Counted from the stretch's first letter, positions 33,684-43,355 are shown. The stretch: DNA of 61,493 nt from Clostridia bacterium (GCA_017432485.1 JAFRJB010000072.1:1-61493); one strand, 5' to 3'. The notes: a model not told the origin generated them from the sequence alone. Numbers and translations are program-made.

Positions 33684-34958
33684 ATGAAAATTTTATTTCA
33701 AAATTGTAAAATACTCATGCGGCAGCAGGCACGGTTTGAAATCCTGGAAAACGCCTGCTTGGGAGTAGACGGTGATACGATTTGCCATATCGGCGAAGAG
33801 TCGCCGCGAGAAGCCTATGACATCACTCGCGATTATACCGACAAACTGTTGATACCGGGGCTTTATAACTGCCACACCCACAGCCCGATGGTGCTCTTTC
33901 GCGGTGCCGGTAACGACAAGCCGCTCGAACAGTGGCTGACACAATACATCTTTCCTTTGGAGAGCCGCTTAACTGCCGAGGCGGTAAAAACGGCAAGTGA
34001 ATTTGCCATTATGGAAATGCTTGCCGGCGGCATTGTCAGTTTTACAGATATGTATTTCTTCCCCGAAGAGACCGCGAAAGCAGTTGCAGACAGCGGCATG
34101 AAAGCCAACCTGGGCAAGCACATTCAGTTTACCGCTCAAAACCCCGACTTGATACAGGACTCTTTGCAATTTGTGCGCGATTATGACGGTGCGGCAAACG
34201 GAAGGATTTTAGCGGATTTCGGTATTCACTCCTGCTACACCTGCGAGAAAACTGCTGCCGAAGAATACACAGCACTTTGCAATGAAGCCGGCGGAAGGTT
34301 ACACATTCACCTTGCAGAAACCAAAAAGGAATATAACGACTGTTTGGCGCAATACGGCGTTTCGCCCGCCGAATGGTTTGCAGCCATCGGCGCACTGCAC
34401 GAGCGTACAACGGCGGCACACTGTGTGGTGCTCAGCGAGAGCGACCGCGCTCTGCTGGCGCAAAACCAAGTCAATGTCGTTCACTGCCCTACTTCTAACC
34501 TGAAACTCGGCAGCGGCTTTGCACCTATTCCCGAGTTGCTTAAAGAAGGTGTCAATGTCGCTTTGGGTACCGACGGTGCTGCAAGCAATAATAACTTAAA
34601 CCTCTTTGAAGAAATGCATTTAGCGGCCATTCTCCATAACGGCAGGCTCCAAGATTCTACTGTTATGAACACGCAGACCGTGATGCAAATGGCAACTATG
34701 GGCGCTGCCAAAGCACAAGGCAGAGAAAACTGCGGTGAACTCAAAGTCGGTTATAAAGCGGATATTGCGGCATTGGATTTGAATAAACCGCACTTGCTCA
34801 GCGGGTATGATGACCGCTCGTTACTGACTTACAGTGCACAAAGCAGCGATGTATGCATGACAATGGTTGACGGTAAGATTCTTTATGAAAACGGCGCATA
34901 CCTGACCATCGACCAAGAAAGAGTATACCGTGCGATGCGGGAACTGCTTGCTGACTAA
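33684..34958 (+). CDS. mtaD: MTA/SAH/5'-deoxyadenosine deaminase (amidohydrolase)
   Basis: 424 residues of the amidohydrolase superfamily: metal site NCHTHSPMVLFRG near residue 63, HIHLAETKKEY near 213, AAHCVVLSE near 243, HCPTSNLKLGSGFAP near 275 and GTDGAASNNNLNLFEEM near 300. The family deaminates methylthioadenosine, S-adenosylhomocysteine and, in the archaeal DadD members, 5'-deoxyadenosine to the inosine forms. The last is the by-product of radical SAM turnover. GAGGTG lies six bases before the ATG and a terminator follows. The divergent placement next to a locus with nine radical SAM genes suggests it disposes of 5'-deoxyadenosine and SAH (inference). Confidence 0.88.
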   Translation: MKILFQNCKILMRQQARFEILENACLGVDGDTICHIGEESPREAYDITRDYTDKLLIPGLYNCHTHSPMVLFRGAGNDKPLEQWLTQYIFPLESRLTAEAVKTASEFAIMEMLAGGIVSFTDMYFFPEETAKAVADSGMKANLGKHIQFTAQNPDLIQDSLQFVRDYDGAANGRILADFGIHSCYTCEKTAAEEYTALCNEAGGRLHIHLAETKKEYNDCLAQYGVSPAEWFAAIGALHERTTAAHCVVLSESDRALLAQNQVNVVHCPTSNLKLGSGFAPIPELLKEGVNVALGTDGAASNNNLNLFEEMHLAAILHNGRLQDSTVMNTQTVMQMATMGAAKAQGRENCGELKVGYKADIAALDLNKPHLLSGYDDRSLLTYSAQSSDVCMTMVDGKILYENGAYLTIDQERVYRAMRELLAD

Positions 34959-34963
34959 ACGAA

Positions 34964-34992
34964 AAGCCTGCCGCTTGCGAGCAGGTTTTTTT
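34964..34992 (+). terminator. Rho-independent terminator of mtaD
   Basis: CCTGC at 34967-34971 pairs with GCAGG at 34981-34985 around a nine-base loop, extended by A-T pairs and followed by seven T. It starts six bases past the mtaD stop. The rest of the gap to tyrS (34993-35152) is AT-rich with no gene. Confidence 0.8.
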
Positions 34993-35152
34993 GATTTCCA
35001 TCTTCGGGTTTCAACCCTTTGCGCACGAGCGGGAAACCGCAAACCTTTTTCATATGGCTATTCGTTTTAAAACTTTACATACTTATACATAATTTATTAT
35101 ATCACTAATTAGATTAAATTTCTACTATTTTTTATAATATAATATTGAGAGC

Positions 35153-35188
35153 AAAAAACGCCCTTGTGCAACTGCACAAGGGCGTTTT
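35153..35188 (-). terminator. Rho-independent terminator of the nusB-to-tyrS operon
   Basis: A 14-bp perfect stem (AAAACGCCCTTGTG at 35155-35168 with its complement at 35175-35188) and a six-base loop, with a run of six T on the minus strand. It begins 14 bp after the tyrS stop. Confidence 0.9.
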
Positions 35189-35201
35189 GATAAACTTTGC
35201 G

Positions 35202-36425
35202 TTATACCGTGTATTTATGAAACACTTTTTTACCTTTTTTGAGGATAAATTCGCTTTCAAATGCCGCTTTTTGGAATTTGACAGTCGGGTTGGTCTGCTT
35301 TTCATCATTGACCGAAACGCCGCCCTGCTGCACAAGCCTTCTCGCTTCACCGTTGGACTTGGCGATGCCGCCTTTAACCATCAGCGCGAGCAAACCGATT
35401 TCACCGGCTTCGTCAAAGTCACTGTCGGCAAGCTCCGTGGTCGGCATATCGGCGCTGTCCGCACCGCCGCCGAAGAGCGCTTTTGCCGCAGCATCCGCCT
35501 TGGCAGCCTCCTCTTCGCCGTGCACCAATTTGGTCAGTTCAAAGGCTAAAATTTCTTTGGCTTTATTGAGCTGTGCGCCCTCCCATTTTGCCATTTCTTC
35601 AATCTGCTCAAGCGGCAGGAATGTCAGCATTTTCAAGCATTTGAGCACATCGGCATCCGCCACGTTACGCCAATACTGATAGAAGTCGTAGGGGCTGGTT
35701 TTTTCGGGGTCAAGCCACACGGCACCGGACTGCGTTTTACCCATCTTTTTGCCCTCGGAATTGAGCAGCAAAGTGATGGTCATCGCGTAGGCATCCTTAC
35801 CGAGTTTTTTGCGAATTAACTCGGTGCCGCCAAGCATATTCGACCACTGGTCATCCCCGCCGAACTGCATATTGCAGCCGTAGTCGGTGTAGAGCTTATA
35901 AAAGTCATAGCTCTGCATAATCATATAGTTAAACTCGAGGAAGCTCAAGCCCTTTTCCATGCGCTGTTTATAGCACTCGGCAGCGAGCATTTTATTGACC
36001 GAGAAACACGCACCGATATCGCGGATAAAGTTGACATAATTTAAGTCCAGCAGCCAGTCGGCATTATTGACCATTCTTGCCTTACCTTCGCCGAATTCGA
36101 TAAAGCGGCTCATCTGCTTTTTAAAGCACTCGCAGTTGTGGTTGATGATTTCTTTCGTCATCATTTGGCGCATATCCGTTCTGCCCGAAGGGTCACCGAT
36201 CATCGCCGTACCGCCGCCGATTAAAGCAATCGGCTTATTGCCTGCCATCTGCAGGCGTTTCATCAGGCAAAGCGCCATAAAGTGACCGACATGCAGGCTG
36301 TCCGCCGTCGGGTCAAAACCGATGTAAAAGGTTGCTTTACCGTTGTTGATTAATTCTTTGATTTCCTCTTCATCCGTCACCTGGGCAATCAAGCCTCTGG
36401 CAACGAGTTCCTCATAGGTTGTCAT
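35202..36425 (-). CDS. tyrS: Tyrosyl-tRNA synthetase
   Basis: 407 residues. Class I synthetase with [19 protein letters not shown] (HIGH-like HVGH) near residue 40, [26 protein letters not shown] near 180, the KMGKT (KMSKS-like) loop near 230 and a C-terminal S4-type RNA-binding domain ([13 protein letters not shown]). It charges tRNA-Tyr. The frame opens at 36431, but GGAG is one base from that ATG and seven from the one at 36425, which is chosen. It overlaps the end of recN by 14 bases and is the last gene of the operon. No T-box leader was seen, consistent with expression from the operon. Confidence 0.95.
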   Translation of the reverse strand: MTTYEELVARGLIAQVTDEEEIKELINNGKATFYIGFDPTADSLHVGHFMALCLMKRLQMAGNKPIALIGGGTAMIGDPSGRTDMRQMMTKEIINHNCECFKKQMSRFIEFGEGKARMVNNADWLLDLNYVNFIRDIGACFSVNKMLAAECYKQRMEKGLSFLEFNYMIMQSYDFYKLYTDYGCNMQFGGDDQWSNMLGGTELIRKKLGKDAYAMTITLLLNSEGKKMGKTQSGAVWLDPEKTSPYDFYQYWRNVADADVLKCLKMLTFLPLEQIEEMAKWEGAQLNKAKEILAFELTKLVHGEEEAAKADAAAKALFGGGADSADMPTTELADSDFDEAGEIGLLALMVKGGIAKSNGEARRLVQQGGVSVNDEKQTNPTVKFQKAAFESEFILKKGKKVFHKYTV

Positions 36426-38082
36426 TGTCATACTCCTTTAATAATTGCTTTGCATTTTCAAGCATTAATTCATTGATTTGCATACCGCCCGTAATGCGGG
36501 CAATTTCGAGCTGCCTGCCCTCGAAATCCAGGGCTTTGACGCGGGTATAGGTTCTCCCCTCGCGCTCTTCTTTTTCAATCAAATACTGCGCAGTGGCAGC
36601 TGCAGCTATCTGCGCTAAGTGCGACACGCAAATAACCTGTGCGCTCCGGCTTACCTGGCGCAATTTGCGCCCGACTTTGCCCGCGGCTCTGCCGCTGACA
36701 CCCGTATCAATTTCATCAAAAATAAGCGTAGGCACCGCTTCTTTCGCGCCCAAAACCGCTCGGAAAGCGAGCATAATGCGCGAGAGTTCACCGCCCGAAG
36801 CCACACTTGCAAGCGGTTTCGGCTCCTCGCCGGCATTGACACTGATAAGAAACTCTATCTCATCAATACCGGTTTTGGTAATCGCACCGTCGCGAAAATC
36901 GACCCTAAATACTGCCGCCGGCATATTTAAGAAATGCAGTTCTTCTTCCACCTGCTTTTCAAAGCGAGCGGCAGTTTTACGCCGCGCAGCGGAAAGCGCT
37001 TGTGCCAAGCGGTATGTTTCTTCTTTTTGAGCGGCAAGTTCCGCCTCTAATTGCGCCCGCTTTTCATCGGCGCGCTCTATGGAATTTAAGCGCTCTTTTG
37101 CGCTTTCCAAATAGGCAAGTATCTCTTCCTCGCTACTGCCGTAGCGGTTGGAAAATTCATAGTAAAGGTTTAATCTGTCTTCAATTTGCTCTATCGTTTC
37201 GGGGCTGAAGTCCAAATCGGCTAATTGATCAGTGAGGGCTTCGCCGGCATCGTTAAGCGCTTCCTGGGCGGTAAGCAGCTTCTCGGCAATGGCACCGAGT
37301 TCTTTAAAACCGGCTTCTTCCAACTTGGCAATCGCAGCACCGACCAGTGCCTGTGCACCGGGCGCTTCTTCATCTCCCGCCAACTGCATTTTTGCAAAAT
37401 GCACGGTTTCTTTAAGCGCGGCAAGCGCATTTAAACGCGCCTTTTGGTCGGCAAGTTTTTGCTTTTCGCCCACATAAACATCGGCTTTCTCGATTTCATC
37501 TATTTCATAGCGCAGGCGCTCCGTTAAGCGCTCTTTTTCGCTTTCATCTTCTTGTAAGGCTTTGAGTTCTTTGAGGGTTTTGACCAACTGCACATAAGCG
37601 GCACGGTAGGTTTCCAACACAGTGCTGTCATCCAGCAATTTGTCGATATAGCGGTAATGGCGCGTACTGTCGAGCAGTTTCTGCGAGTCGTGCTGCCCGT
37701 GGATATTAACTAAAAGCTCACCGACTTGCTTCATCACCGCGGCAGTGACAGGCTTGCTGTTAATGCGGCAGGAACTCTTGCCGTCAGCCTGAATGCGGCG
37801 CTGCAAAATGAGGCTGTCCTCGGGCACTTCCATTTCCAGCGACTGCAAATATGCCTGCACGGAGGGCGGCACGGGAGAAAACTCTGCAAGCACCTGCGCG
37901 AAATCTGCTCCGGTACGTACCAGCGCGCGCGAAGTACGAAAACCGAGAACGGCGTTAATGGCGTCAATAATGATAGACTTGCCCGCACCGGTTTCACCGG
38001 TGAGCACATTCAAGCCCGCTTCAAAGTCAATCGCCGCTTTCTCGATGACCGCTATATTCTCAATGTCCAAGTGATTGAGCAT
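36412..38082 (-). CDS. recN: DNA repair protein RecN
   Basis: 556 residues of the SMC-like RecN family: N-terminal [16 protein letters not shown] and Walker [16 protein letters not shown] (near 30-44), a long central coiled-coil region (about 150-370), the signature [19 protein letters not shown] near 430 and Walker [17 protein letters not shown] near 457. It binds and tethers DNA ends during double-strand break repair. GAGGCGACT precedes the ATG. The gene sits 12 bp after argR, as in many Firmicutes. Confidence 0.95.
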   Translation of the reverse strand: MLNHLDIENIAVIEKAAIDFEAGLNVLTGETGAGKSIIIDAINAVLGFRTSRALVRTGADFAQVLAEFSPVPPSVQAYLQSLEMEVPEDSLILQRRIQADGKSSCRINSKPVTAAVMKQVGELLVNIHGQHDSQKLLDSTRHYRYIDKLLDDSTVLETYRAAYVQLVKTLKELKALQEDESEKERLTERLRYEIDEIEKADVYVGEKQKLADQKARLNALAALKETVHFAKMQLAGDEEAPGAQALVGAAIAKLEEAGFKELGAIAEKLLTAQEALNDAGEALTDQLADLDFSPETIEQIEDRLNLYYEFSNRYGSSEEEILAYLESAKERLNSIERADEKRAQLEAELAAQKEETYRLAQALSAARRKTAARFEKQVEEELHFLNMPAAVFRVDFRDGAITKTGIDEIEFLISVNAGEEPKPLASVASGGELSRIMLAFRAVLGAKEAVPTLIFDEIDTGVSGRAAGKVGRKLRQVSRSAQVICVSHLAQIAAAATAQYLIEKEEREGRTYTRVKALDFEGRQLEIARITGGMQINELMLENAKQLLKEYDNDNL

Positions 38083-38094
38083 AGTCGCCTCACA

Positions 38095-38541
38095 TTACAT
38101 CAATTTATTCATTTCATCGCAAAGTTTCTTTGCGCTCTCTTCGCTTTTACAAGCCACAAAAATCGTGTCTTCCCCCGCAATCGTACCGACCACATCGGCA
38201 AAGTGCATTGTGTCAATCCCGGCGCAGGCAGCGCTTGCCATACCGTTATGGCACTTAATAACCGCCAAATTGCCGGCAAAGGCAATGGTCATCACTGCCT
38301 CGCGGAAAATGGCAATGTACTTGTCGGTATTTGCCTTATTGCCCTGATTGCGGCGCGTGTATTTATAGCCGCCGTAACCGGTGACTACCTTGATTAAATC
38401 GAGTTCCTTAATATCTCTGGAAATCGTTGCCTGGGTGACATGAAAGCCTTCTTTTTCCAGCAGTTTAATGAGCACATCCTGGTTCTCGACATCATATTTT
38501 TGGATTAATTCCAAAATCTTTTCCAATCTCTTTTTCTTCAC
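38095..38541 (-). CDS. argR: Arginine repressor
   Basis: 148 residues from a GTG. The N-terminal winged helix (RLEKILELIQKYDVENQDVL, QATISRDIKELDLIKV) binds ARG boxes, and the C-terminal domain (GNLAVIKCHNGMASAACAGIDTM, DTIFVACKSEESAKKL) forms the hexamer and binds arginine. The GTxxTTGxSR-type arginine site is recognisable. It represses arginine synthesis and may activate its breakdown. Its place between nadK and recN is the usual clostridial order and does not imply a shared role. Confidence 0.93.
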   Translation of the reverse strand: MKKKRLEKILELIQKYDVENQDVLIKLLEKEGFHVTQATISRDIKELDLIKVVTGYGGYKYTRRNQGNKANTDKYIAIFREAVMTIAFAGNLAVIKCHNGMASAACAGIDTMHFADVVGTIAGEDTIFVACKSEESAKKLCDEMNKLM

Positions 38542-38545
38542 GCCC

Positions 38546-39427
38546 TTACCCTCTTCCGATATTTCTTTCTATCATTTTTTCCTGCAAGATTTCATAAAAG
38601 CTCTGCTTCTTGATGGTGATAAATTCCACCGAAATATTCGCCTTGCGAATGACCACGCTGCCATCGTAAGGCACGCTGACAGGTGCTTTGGAGTCTGTTG
38701 TCAGGTACAACTGCCTGATATCATTTTTCTCCGAACAGTTTTCAATCACAATTTCGCTTTGGCTGTTGCAAACAACACTGCGCGCTGTCAAGGAGTGCGA
38801 ACACACGGGGGTTATAATAATGCACTCCATATGCGGGTCTACCACCGGACCGCCGGCACTCATGGAATAGGCGGTCGAACCGGTCGGGGTGGCGACAATA
38901 ATCCCGTCTGCCCTGTGCTTGGCGAGAAATCTGCCGTCTAAATGCACGCCGACATCGACCATGCGCAAACTGCCGGCTCTGCCGACAATCGCATCGTTAA
39001 TGCACAATTCCGAAGCAATCACGGTGCCGCTGCTATCGCGCACCTCCGCTTTTAAAAGCATGCGCTTTTTGATTTTATACTTCCCGTCTATCAAATGGGA
39101 AAGCAGCGAGATTTCACCCTTTTCCAAGCCGCTCAAAAAGCCCAAATGCCCGCCGTTAATGGCTAACACGGGTTTGTTGTTACATGCCGCATCGGAGGCG
39201 TATTTTGTCACGGTACCGTCACCGCCGACAACAATGATGATATCGCACTCTTGAATAATGCTCGTATATGGCGCAAAATGCACCAGTTCTTTCGCGCTGA
39301 TATAGCGCGCCGTGTCGGGCGGCAGAAGCAGCTGCGTATCTGTCGGCGCCAACACATCAATAATTTCATTGGTAATGCTTACGGAATCACCGTAAGGAAT
39401 GTCGGGTAAAATGGTAATCTTCATCAT
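38546..39427 (-). CDS. nadK: NAD kinase
   Basis: 293 residues. The GGDG motif (IIVVGGDGTVTKYA) lies near residue 75, followed by AINGGHLGFLSGLEKGE and DGIIVATPTGSTAYSMSAGGPVV near 170-190, which bind NAD and ATP. It makes NADP from NAD in the cytosol. The start overlaps the tlyA stop (ATGA). Adjacent ATGs at 39427 and 39424 are both possible. Confidence 0.95.
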   Translation of the reverse strand: MMKITILPDIPYGDSVSITNEIIDVLAPTDTQLLLPPDTARYISAKELVHFAPYTSIIQECDIIIVVGGDGTVTKYASDAACNNKPVLAINGGHLGFLSGLEKGEISLLSHLIDGKYKIKKRMLLKAEVRDSSGTVIASELCINDAIVGRAGSLRMVDVGVHLDGRFLAKHRADGIIVATPTGSTAYSMSAGGPVVDPHMECIIITPVCSHSLTARSVVCNSQSEIVIENCSEKNDIRQLYLTTDSKAPVSVPYDGSVVIRKANISVEFITIKKQSFYEILQEKMIERNIGRG

Positions 39428-40224
39428 ACACTCTCGTGCGACTGCGTAACAATCGCTTCTACATCTATACTTTCCTGCAAAACAGGAGTCCTACTTTTTT
39501 GCAAATGCACTAAGTATTCAATATTACCCTCCGGCCCGCGAATGGGACTGAAAGAAAGCCCTAACACACTCCAGCCGTTTTCAAGCGCAAAGGCAATAAT
39601 TTTTTCTATGACTTCGCGGTGCACCACGCTGTCGCGCACCACACCTTTTTTACCGACCTTTTCCCTGCCGGCTTCAAACTGCGGCTTAATCAGCGCCGCA
39701 CATTCCCCGCCTTCCGGGAGAAACTCGCGCAGCACCGGTAAAATTTTAGTCAGCGAAATAAAAGAGACATCAATCGAAGCAAAGTCAATGCTATCGGGCA
39801 CTTTTTCCTTGGTTAAATAGCGAAAATTGGTGCGCTCGAGGTTGACCACTCTTTCATCGGTGCGCAGTTTCCACGCCAACTGCCCGTAGCCGACATCAAT
39901 CGCATACACCTTGCGCGCGCCGTTTTGAAGCATACAGTCCGTAAAGCCGCCGGTAGAGGCGCCGATATCCATACAGATTTTGTCAGTCAGTGTTATCGGG
40001 AACGCCTGCAGCGCCTTTTCCAACTTAAAACCGCCGCGCGAAACATAGGGCATCGCTTTGCCGCGAAACTCAATCTTTGCCTGCTCATCTACCGCTTCTC
40101 CGGCTTTGAGGGCTTTAACATTATCGACATATATTTCGCCTGCCATAATCATCGCCTTGGCGCGCTCCCGCGAAGGGGCTAAGCCGCGGGCGGTGACGGC
40201 AACATCCAATCTGACTTTACTCAC
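39424..40224 (-). CDS. tlyA: TlyA family rRNA 2'-O-methyltransferase/hemolysin-like protein
   Basis: 266 residues: N-terminal S4 RNA-binding domain (RLDVAVTARGLAPSRERAKAMIM, GEIYVDN), then an FtsJ/RrmJ-like Rossmann methyltransferase with MDIGASTGGFTDCML near residue 87, AIDVGYGQLAWKL, DFASIDVSFISL and ALIKPQFEAGREKVGKKGVV. TlyA methylates 16S and/or 23S rRNA riboses in actinobacteria; in clostridia the role is inferred. The ATG overlaps the dxs stop (ATGA). Confidence 0.92.
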   Translation of the reverse strand: MSKVRLDVAVTARGLAPSRERAKAMIMAGEIYVDNVKALKAGEAVDEQAKIEFRGKAMPYVSRGGFKLEKALQAFPITLTDKICMDIGASTGGFTDCMLQNGARKVYAIDVGYGQLAWKLRTDERVVNLERTNFRYLTKEKVPDSIDFASIDVSFISLTKILPVLREFLPEGGECAALIKPQFEAGREKVGKKGVVRDSVVHREVIEKIIAFALENGWSVLGLSFSPIRGPEGNIEYLVHLQKSRTPVLQESIDVEAIVTQSHESV

Positions 40225-42074
40225 TTTAAATCGTTTACCATACTCTCGGTATCTAAACCGAATTCTTTAAGTTGTTCTTCCACCGAGGCGGGTTTGACAA
40301 AAGTTTCTTCCACGGCGTGAAGGGCAAAGCTGCCTTTGTAATGCTCTTTGGCAAGCAGTAAATCAAAGTGCTCGCCCACCCCGCCGGTCTTGATGCTCTC
40401 TTCATAAAAATGAATCGTATCAAACCCGGCAGCATAGCGCACTGCCTCGGGATTGATGGGTTTAACCTTATTGAGCTTTAAAATGCTCACGGCTATCCCC
40501 TCTTTTGCCAAGCGCTGCTGCGCCTCATAGGCGTTACAGAAGGTTCTGCCGAAAGTGACAATGAGTTTTTTTGCAGGTGCCGCGCCCTCAAAGACAGTGT
40601 AGTCTGCCCCGTCAGGCTTAAACTCAGCCGGCAAAGCGCCTTCCCCGCCGCGCGGGTAACGAATGGCGCTGGCATAGTCTTCTTTGTAAATCGCGCGGTA
40701 CATCTGATTGCCGAGTTCTTCATAGGAAGCCGGCGCAAAAATATTAATATCGGGGATGCTGATGAGCATTGGAATATCAAATAAACCCTGGTGAGTTTGC
40801 CCGTCAGCCCCCACAAAGCCGGCGCGGTCGATCGCAAATATCACTTTGAGTTTCTGCAGTGAAACATCGTGAATAATTTGGTCGTAAGCGCGCTGTAAAA
40901 AGGTGCTGTAAACGGCAAAAACGGGTACCATGGCATCTTTGGCAAGCCCTGAGCAGAATGTCACGGCGTGCTGCTCGGCAATGCCCACATCAAAGTAGCG
41001 GTTTTCAAAGCGCTCGGCAAAGTTTTCAAGCCCTGTGCCAGTCGGCATCGCCGCCGTCACCGCGCAAATGCGCTTATCTTTTTCGGCAAAGGTGCAAATA
41101 GTCTTACTGAATGCCTTCGAAAAACTCTCGCCGCCGGGTTTGGTCTCTCCTGTCTCGGGGTCAAACGGACCGATACCATGAAAACGCTCGGGGTCAGCAA
41201 GCGCCGGTGCATAGCCCTTGCCCTTAATTGTTTCAATATGAATGACACAGGGCTTTTCACGCAAACGCGCAATTTCCATCAAATTCGTCATGCGCTGCAC
41301 ATCGTGACCGTCAACAGGCCCCAAGTAGGCGTAACCCAAATCCTCAAAAAAGGAACTGTGATACAAAGCGCCTTTAAGCGCATATTTATATTTGACAATG
41401 CGGTTTCTAATCGGAATCCCGACCAGCGGCAGGTGCATCAGTGCGGTGCGCACATGCTCTTTGCTGTTGTAGTAGCGCTTGGTGGAGCGGATTTTTGCGA
41501 GCGAATTTGCCAAAGAGCTTTGGTTAGCGGAAATGGACATCTTATTGTCGTTGACAATGATAATGAGATTATCCGCCGCATCATCGGCATTGTTAAGCCC
41601 CTCATAGGCTTCACCACCGGTCAGCGAACCGTCACCGATCACAGCGACAACAAAGCCTTTCTCGCCTTTGAGTTTCTTGGCTTTCGCCAAGCCGCAGGCA
41701 GCGGAAATGGAAGTGCTCGAATGCCCGCTGTAAAACACATCGTGTTCACTCTCTTCGGGGTTGGTAAACCCGCTGATACCGCCTTTTTGGCGCAAGGTAT
41801 CAAACTGCTCAAATCTGCCGGTGAGCAGTTTGTGGGCATAGCACTGATGACCGACATCAAAAATAATCGCATCTTCCGGTGAATCAAACACCTTATGCAG
41901 TGCTACGGTCAATTCCACCGCACCTAAGTTCGAAGACAGGTGACCGCCGTTTGCGGCAACGGTCTGCACAATCTTCTCGCGAATTTCGGCGCAGAGCGCT
42001 TCGGTTTGCGCACTGTCAAAATCGCGCACATCTTTCGGCGATTGAATTTTTTCTAATAAGGGATATTTACTCAT
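40221..42074 (-). CDS. dxs: 1-deoxy-D-xylulose-5-phosphate synthase
   Basis: 617 residues from the ATG at 42074 (MSKYPLLEKIQSP), which fits the usual N-terminus; an ATG three codons upstream is possible. The thiamine diphosphate motif GDGSLTGGEAYEGLNNA lies near residue 145, with HLSSNLGAVELTVALH and VFDVGHQCYAHKLLTGR before it, and transketolase-type DRAGFVGADGQTHQGLFD near 420 in the second half. It condenses pyruvate and glyceraldehyde 3-phosphate, the first step of the MEP isoprenoid pathway; ispA (next upstream) and ispE (58358) are other isoprenoid genes here. It has its own promoter (42109-42136). Confidence 0.95.
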   Translation of the reverse strand: MSKYPLLEKIQSPKDVRDFDSAQTEALCAEIREKIVQTVAANGGHLSSNLGAVELTVALHKVFDSPEDAIIFDVGHQCYAHKLLTGRFEQFDTLRQKGGISGFTNPEESEHDVFYSGHSSTSISAACGLAKAKKLKGEKGFVVAVIGDGSLTGGEAYEGLNNADDAADNLIIIVNDNKMSISANQSSLANSLAKIRSTKRYYNSKEHVRTALMHLPLVGIPIRNRIVKYKYALKGALYHSSFFEDLGYAYLGPVDGHDVQRMTNLMEIARLREKPCVIHIETIKGKGYAPALADPERFHGIGPFDPETGETKPGGESFSKAFSKTICTFAEKDKRICAVTAAMPTGTGLENFAERFENRYFDVGIAEQHAVTFCSGLAKDAMVPVFAVYSTFLQRAYDQIIHDVSLQKLKVIFAIDRAGFVGADGQTHQGLFDIPMLISIPDINIFAPASYEELGNQMYRAIYKEDYASAIRYPRGGEGALPAEFKPDGADYTVFEGAAPAKKLIVTFGRTFCNAYEAQQRLAKEGIAVSILKLNKVKPINPEAVRYAAGFDTIHFYEESIKTGGVGEHFDLLLAKEHYKGSFALHAVEETFVKPASVEEQLKEFGLDTESMVNDLK

Positions 42075-42108
42075 AAAATTCATCCAATATTTAAGAAATA
42101 TACAAAAT

Positions 42109-42136
42109 ATTATAGCATAACTGTATTTTTAGTCAA
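42109..42136 (-). promoter_or_regulatory. Sigma-A promoter of dxs
   Basis: On the minus strand TTGACT (42131-42136), 16 bases, TATAAT (42109-42114), in an AT-rich 67-bp gap between ispA and dxs. It predicts a leader of about 28 bases. It would give dxs to tyrS expression independent of the nusB promoter. Confidence 0.75.
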
Positions 42137-42141
42137 TATTT

Positions 42142-43023
42142 TTATTTTTTGCGCGCGGTAAGTTTACGCGTAAATTCTATCAAAAAGTCGGCTTTTTCGC
42201 CGTAAGGTGCAAGCGCCGCCAGCGCTTCTTCGGCTAATGCCGCTGCCTGCTGCCGCGCCTGCTCTAAACCGAGCAGCGAAACATAGGTGGATTTACTGTT
42301 GGCAGTATCCGAACCCACGCACTTACCGAGATCTTGCGTAGAGCCGGTGACATCCAAAATATCATCAACAATTTGGAACTGCAGGCCGATTGCCGCGCCG
42401 TAGCTTTCGGCGCGCGCCTTGTCTTGCGCAGACCCGCCGGCAGAAATGACACCGAGCAGACAGGGCGCGATAATCAAAGCACCGGTTTTGAGCGCATCGG
42501 TTTTCTTGAGTTCTTCTAATGAAACGGCAGTATTTTCGCCCGCTTTGTCGCGCGTTTGCCCGCCAAGCATACCGTCGATTCCGGCGCTTTTCGCCAGCAC
42601 TTTGCCGCATTCCAATGCGATATCGCCCCGGGTATCGCCAAAGCAGCCGCAAATAATTTCAAACGCAAGGTTGAGCAGCGCATCACCCGCAAAAAGTGCA
42701 TAAGCTTCGCCGTAGACTTTATGGCAGGATGGCTTGCCGCGGCGCAAATCATCGTTGTCCACACAAGGCATATCATCGTGAATGAGGCTGTAGGTGTGTA
42801 TCATTTCCAGCGCACAGGCATAGGGCAATACGCTTTGCGCATCACCGCCGAGCATTTCGCAAAACGCAAGCGCCAGCACCGGTCGCACACGCTTGCCCGC
42901 ATTCATCAGTGAATACGCCATCGCTTCGCTGACAATGCTTTTTTCGCCGATTGCCTCTAAATACGCCTGCAGTTGCTCATTCACCGCTGCCGTGTAGGCG
43001 CTCAGTTGCTGTTCAAAGTTCAT
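42142..43023 (-). CDS. ispA: Polyprenyl synthetase (farnesyl/geranyl diphosphate synthase)
   Basis: 293 residues with the first aspartate-rich motif in IHDDMPCVDNDDLRRGKPSC (DDxxxxD) near residue 83 and the second in FQIVDDILDVTG near 235. The two residues inserted in the first motif (CV) mark type II farnesyl diphosphate synthases of bacteria. It joins isopentenyl and dimethylallyl diphosphates to C10 or C15 chains. The ATG overlaps the xseB stop (ATGA), and ispA directly precedes dxs. Confidence 0.93.
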   Translation of the reverse strand: MNFEQQLSAYTAAVNEQLQAYLEAIGEKSIVSEAMAYSLMNAGKRVRPVLALAFCEMLGGDAQSVLPYACALEMIHTYSLIHDDMPCVDNDDLRRGKPSCHKVYGEAYALFAGDALLNLAFEIICGCFGDTRGDIALECGKVLAKSAGIDGMLGGQTRDKAGENTAVSLEELKKTDALKTGALIIAPCLLGVISAGGSAQDKARAESYGAAIGLQFQIVDDILDVTGSTQDLGKCVGSDTANSKSTYVSLLGLEQARQQAAALAEEALAALAPYGEKADFLIEFTRKLTARKK

Positions 43024-43211
43024 TGGTTTTCCTCTAAACTCTTTTCTTTTTCGCTCAGGTAGTCCTCGCAGTACTTGGCGAGCGCTACCCCTTTTTCATA
43101 TAATTCAAACGCCTTGTCCATATCGGTATTGCTGTTTTCCAATTGAGCAACCGTTTCTTCCAAGGCCTTCATTGCCTGTTCATAGGTCAATTTTTCTTCC
43201 ATAATTACCAT
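43020..43211 (-). CDS. xseB: Exodeoxyribonuclease VII small subunit
   Basis: 63 residues (60 if the second ATG at 43202 is used): LTYEQAMKALEETVAQLENSN and DKAFELYEKGVALAKYCEDYL are the paired helices of XseB. It binds XseA to form the single-strand exonuclease. GAAAGG lies two bases before the first ATG and eleven before the second, so the start is uncertain. In most relatives xseB overlaps xseA; here a structured 144-bp gap separates them. Confidence 0.92.
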   Translation of the reverse strand: MVIMEEKLTYEQAMKALEETVAQLENSNTDMDKAFELYEKGVALAKYCEDYLSEKEKSLEENQ

Positions 43212-43220
43212 AGCCTTTCA

Positions 43221-43355
43221 GCCCACAAAAAGATATAAAATACCACTAACCCTTGTGGGCGTGAAGGCGTTAAGTGGTAATTTCGTCCATCTTCAAACAT
43301 CTGCAAAGCAGTGTTTGAAGGGACATATTAATCTTTTAGTGTGAGAATACTCACA
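43221..43355 (-). other. Structured RNA-like gap between xseA and xseB
   Basis: Three inverted repeats fill the gap. GTGTGAG/CTCACAC (43339-43356 region) follows the xseA stop. CTTCAAACA...TGTTTGAAG (43291-43320) has an inner CTGC/GCAG. Then two interleaved stems follow: TACCACT (minus strand, 43279-43273) with AGTGGTA (43247-43241), and GCCCACAA (43260-43253) with TTGTGGGC (43228-43221). The order a, b, a', b' is that of an H-type pseudoknot, ending about ten bases before the xseB ATG. No T-run, so it is not a plain terminator. No known riboswitch class was recognised. Confidence 0.55.

Noticed and set aside
37726..38397. 223-codon plus-strand open frame
   Set aside because: Antisense across recN and argR, both clearly coding on the minus strand.
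40968..41882. 304-codon plus-strand open frame
   Set aside because: Antisense to dxs; no family resemblance and no ribosome-binding site.
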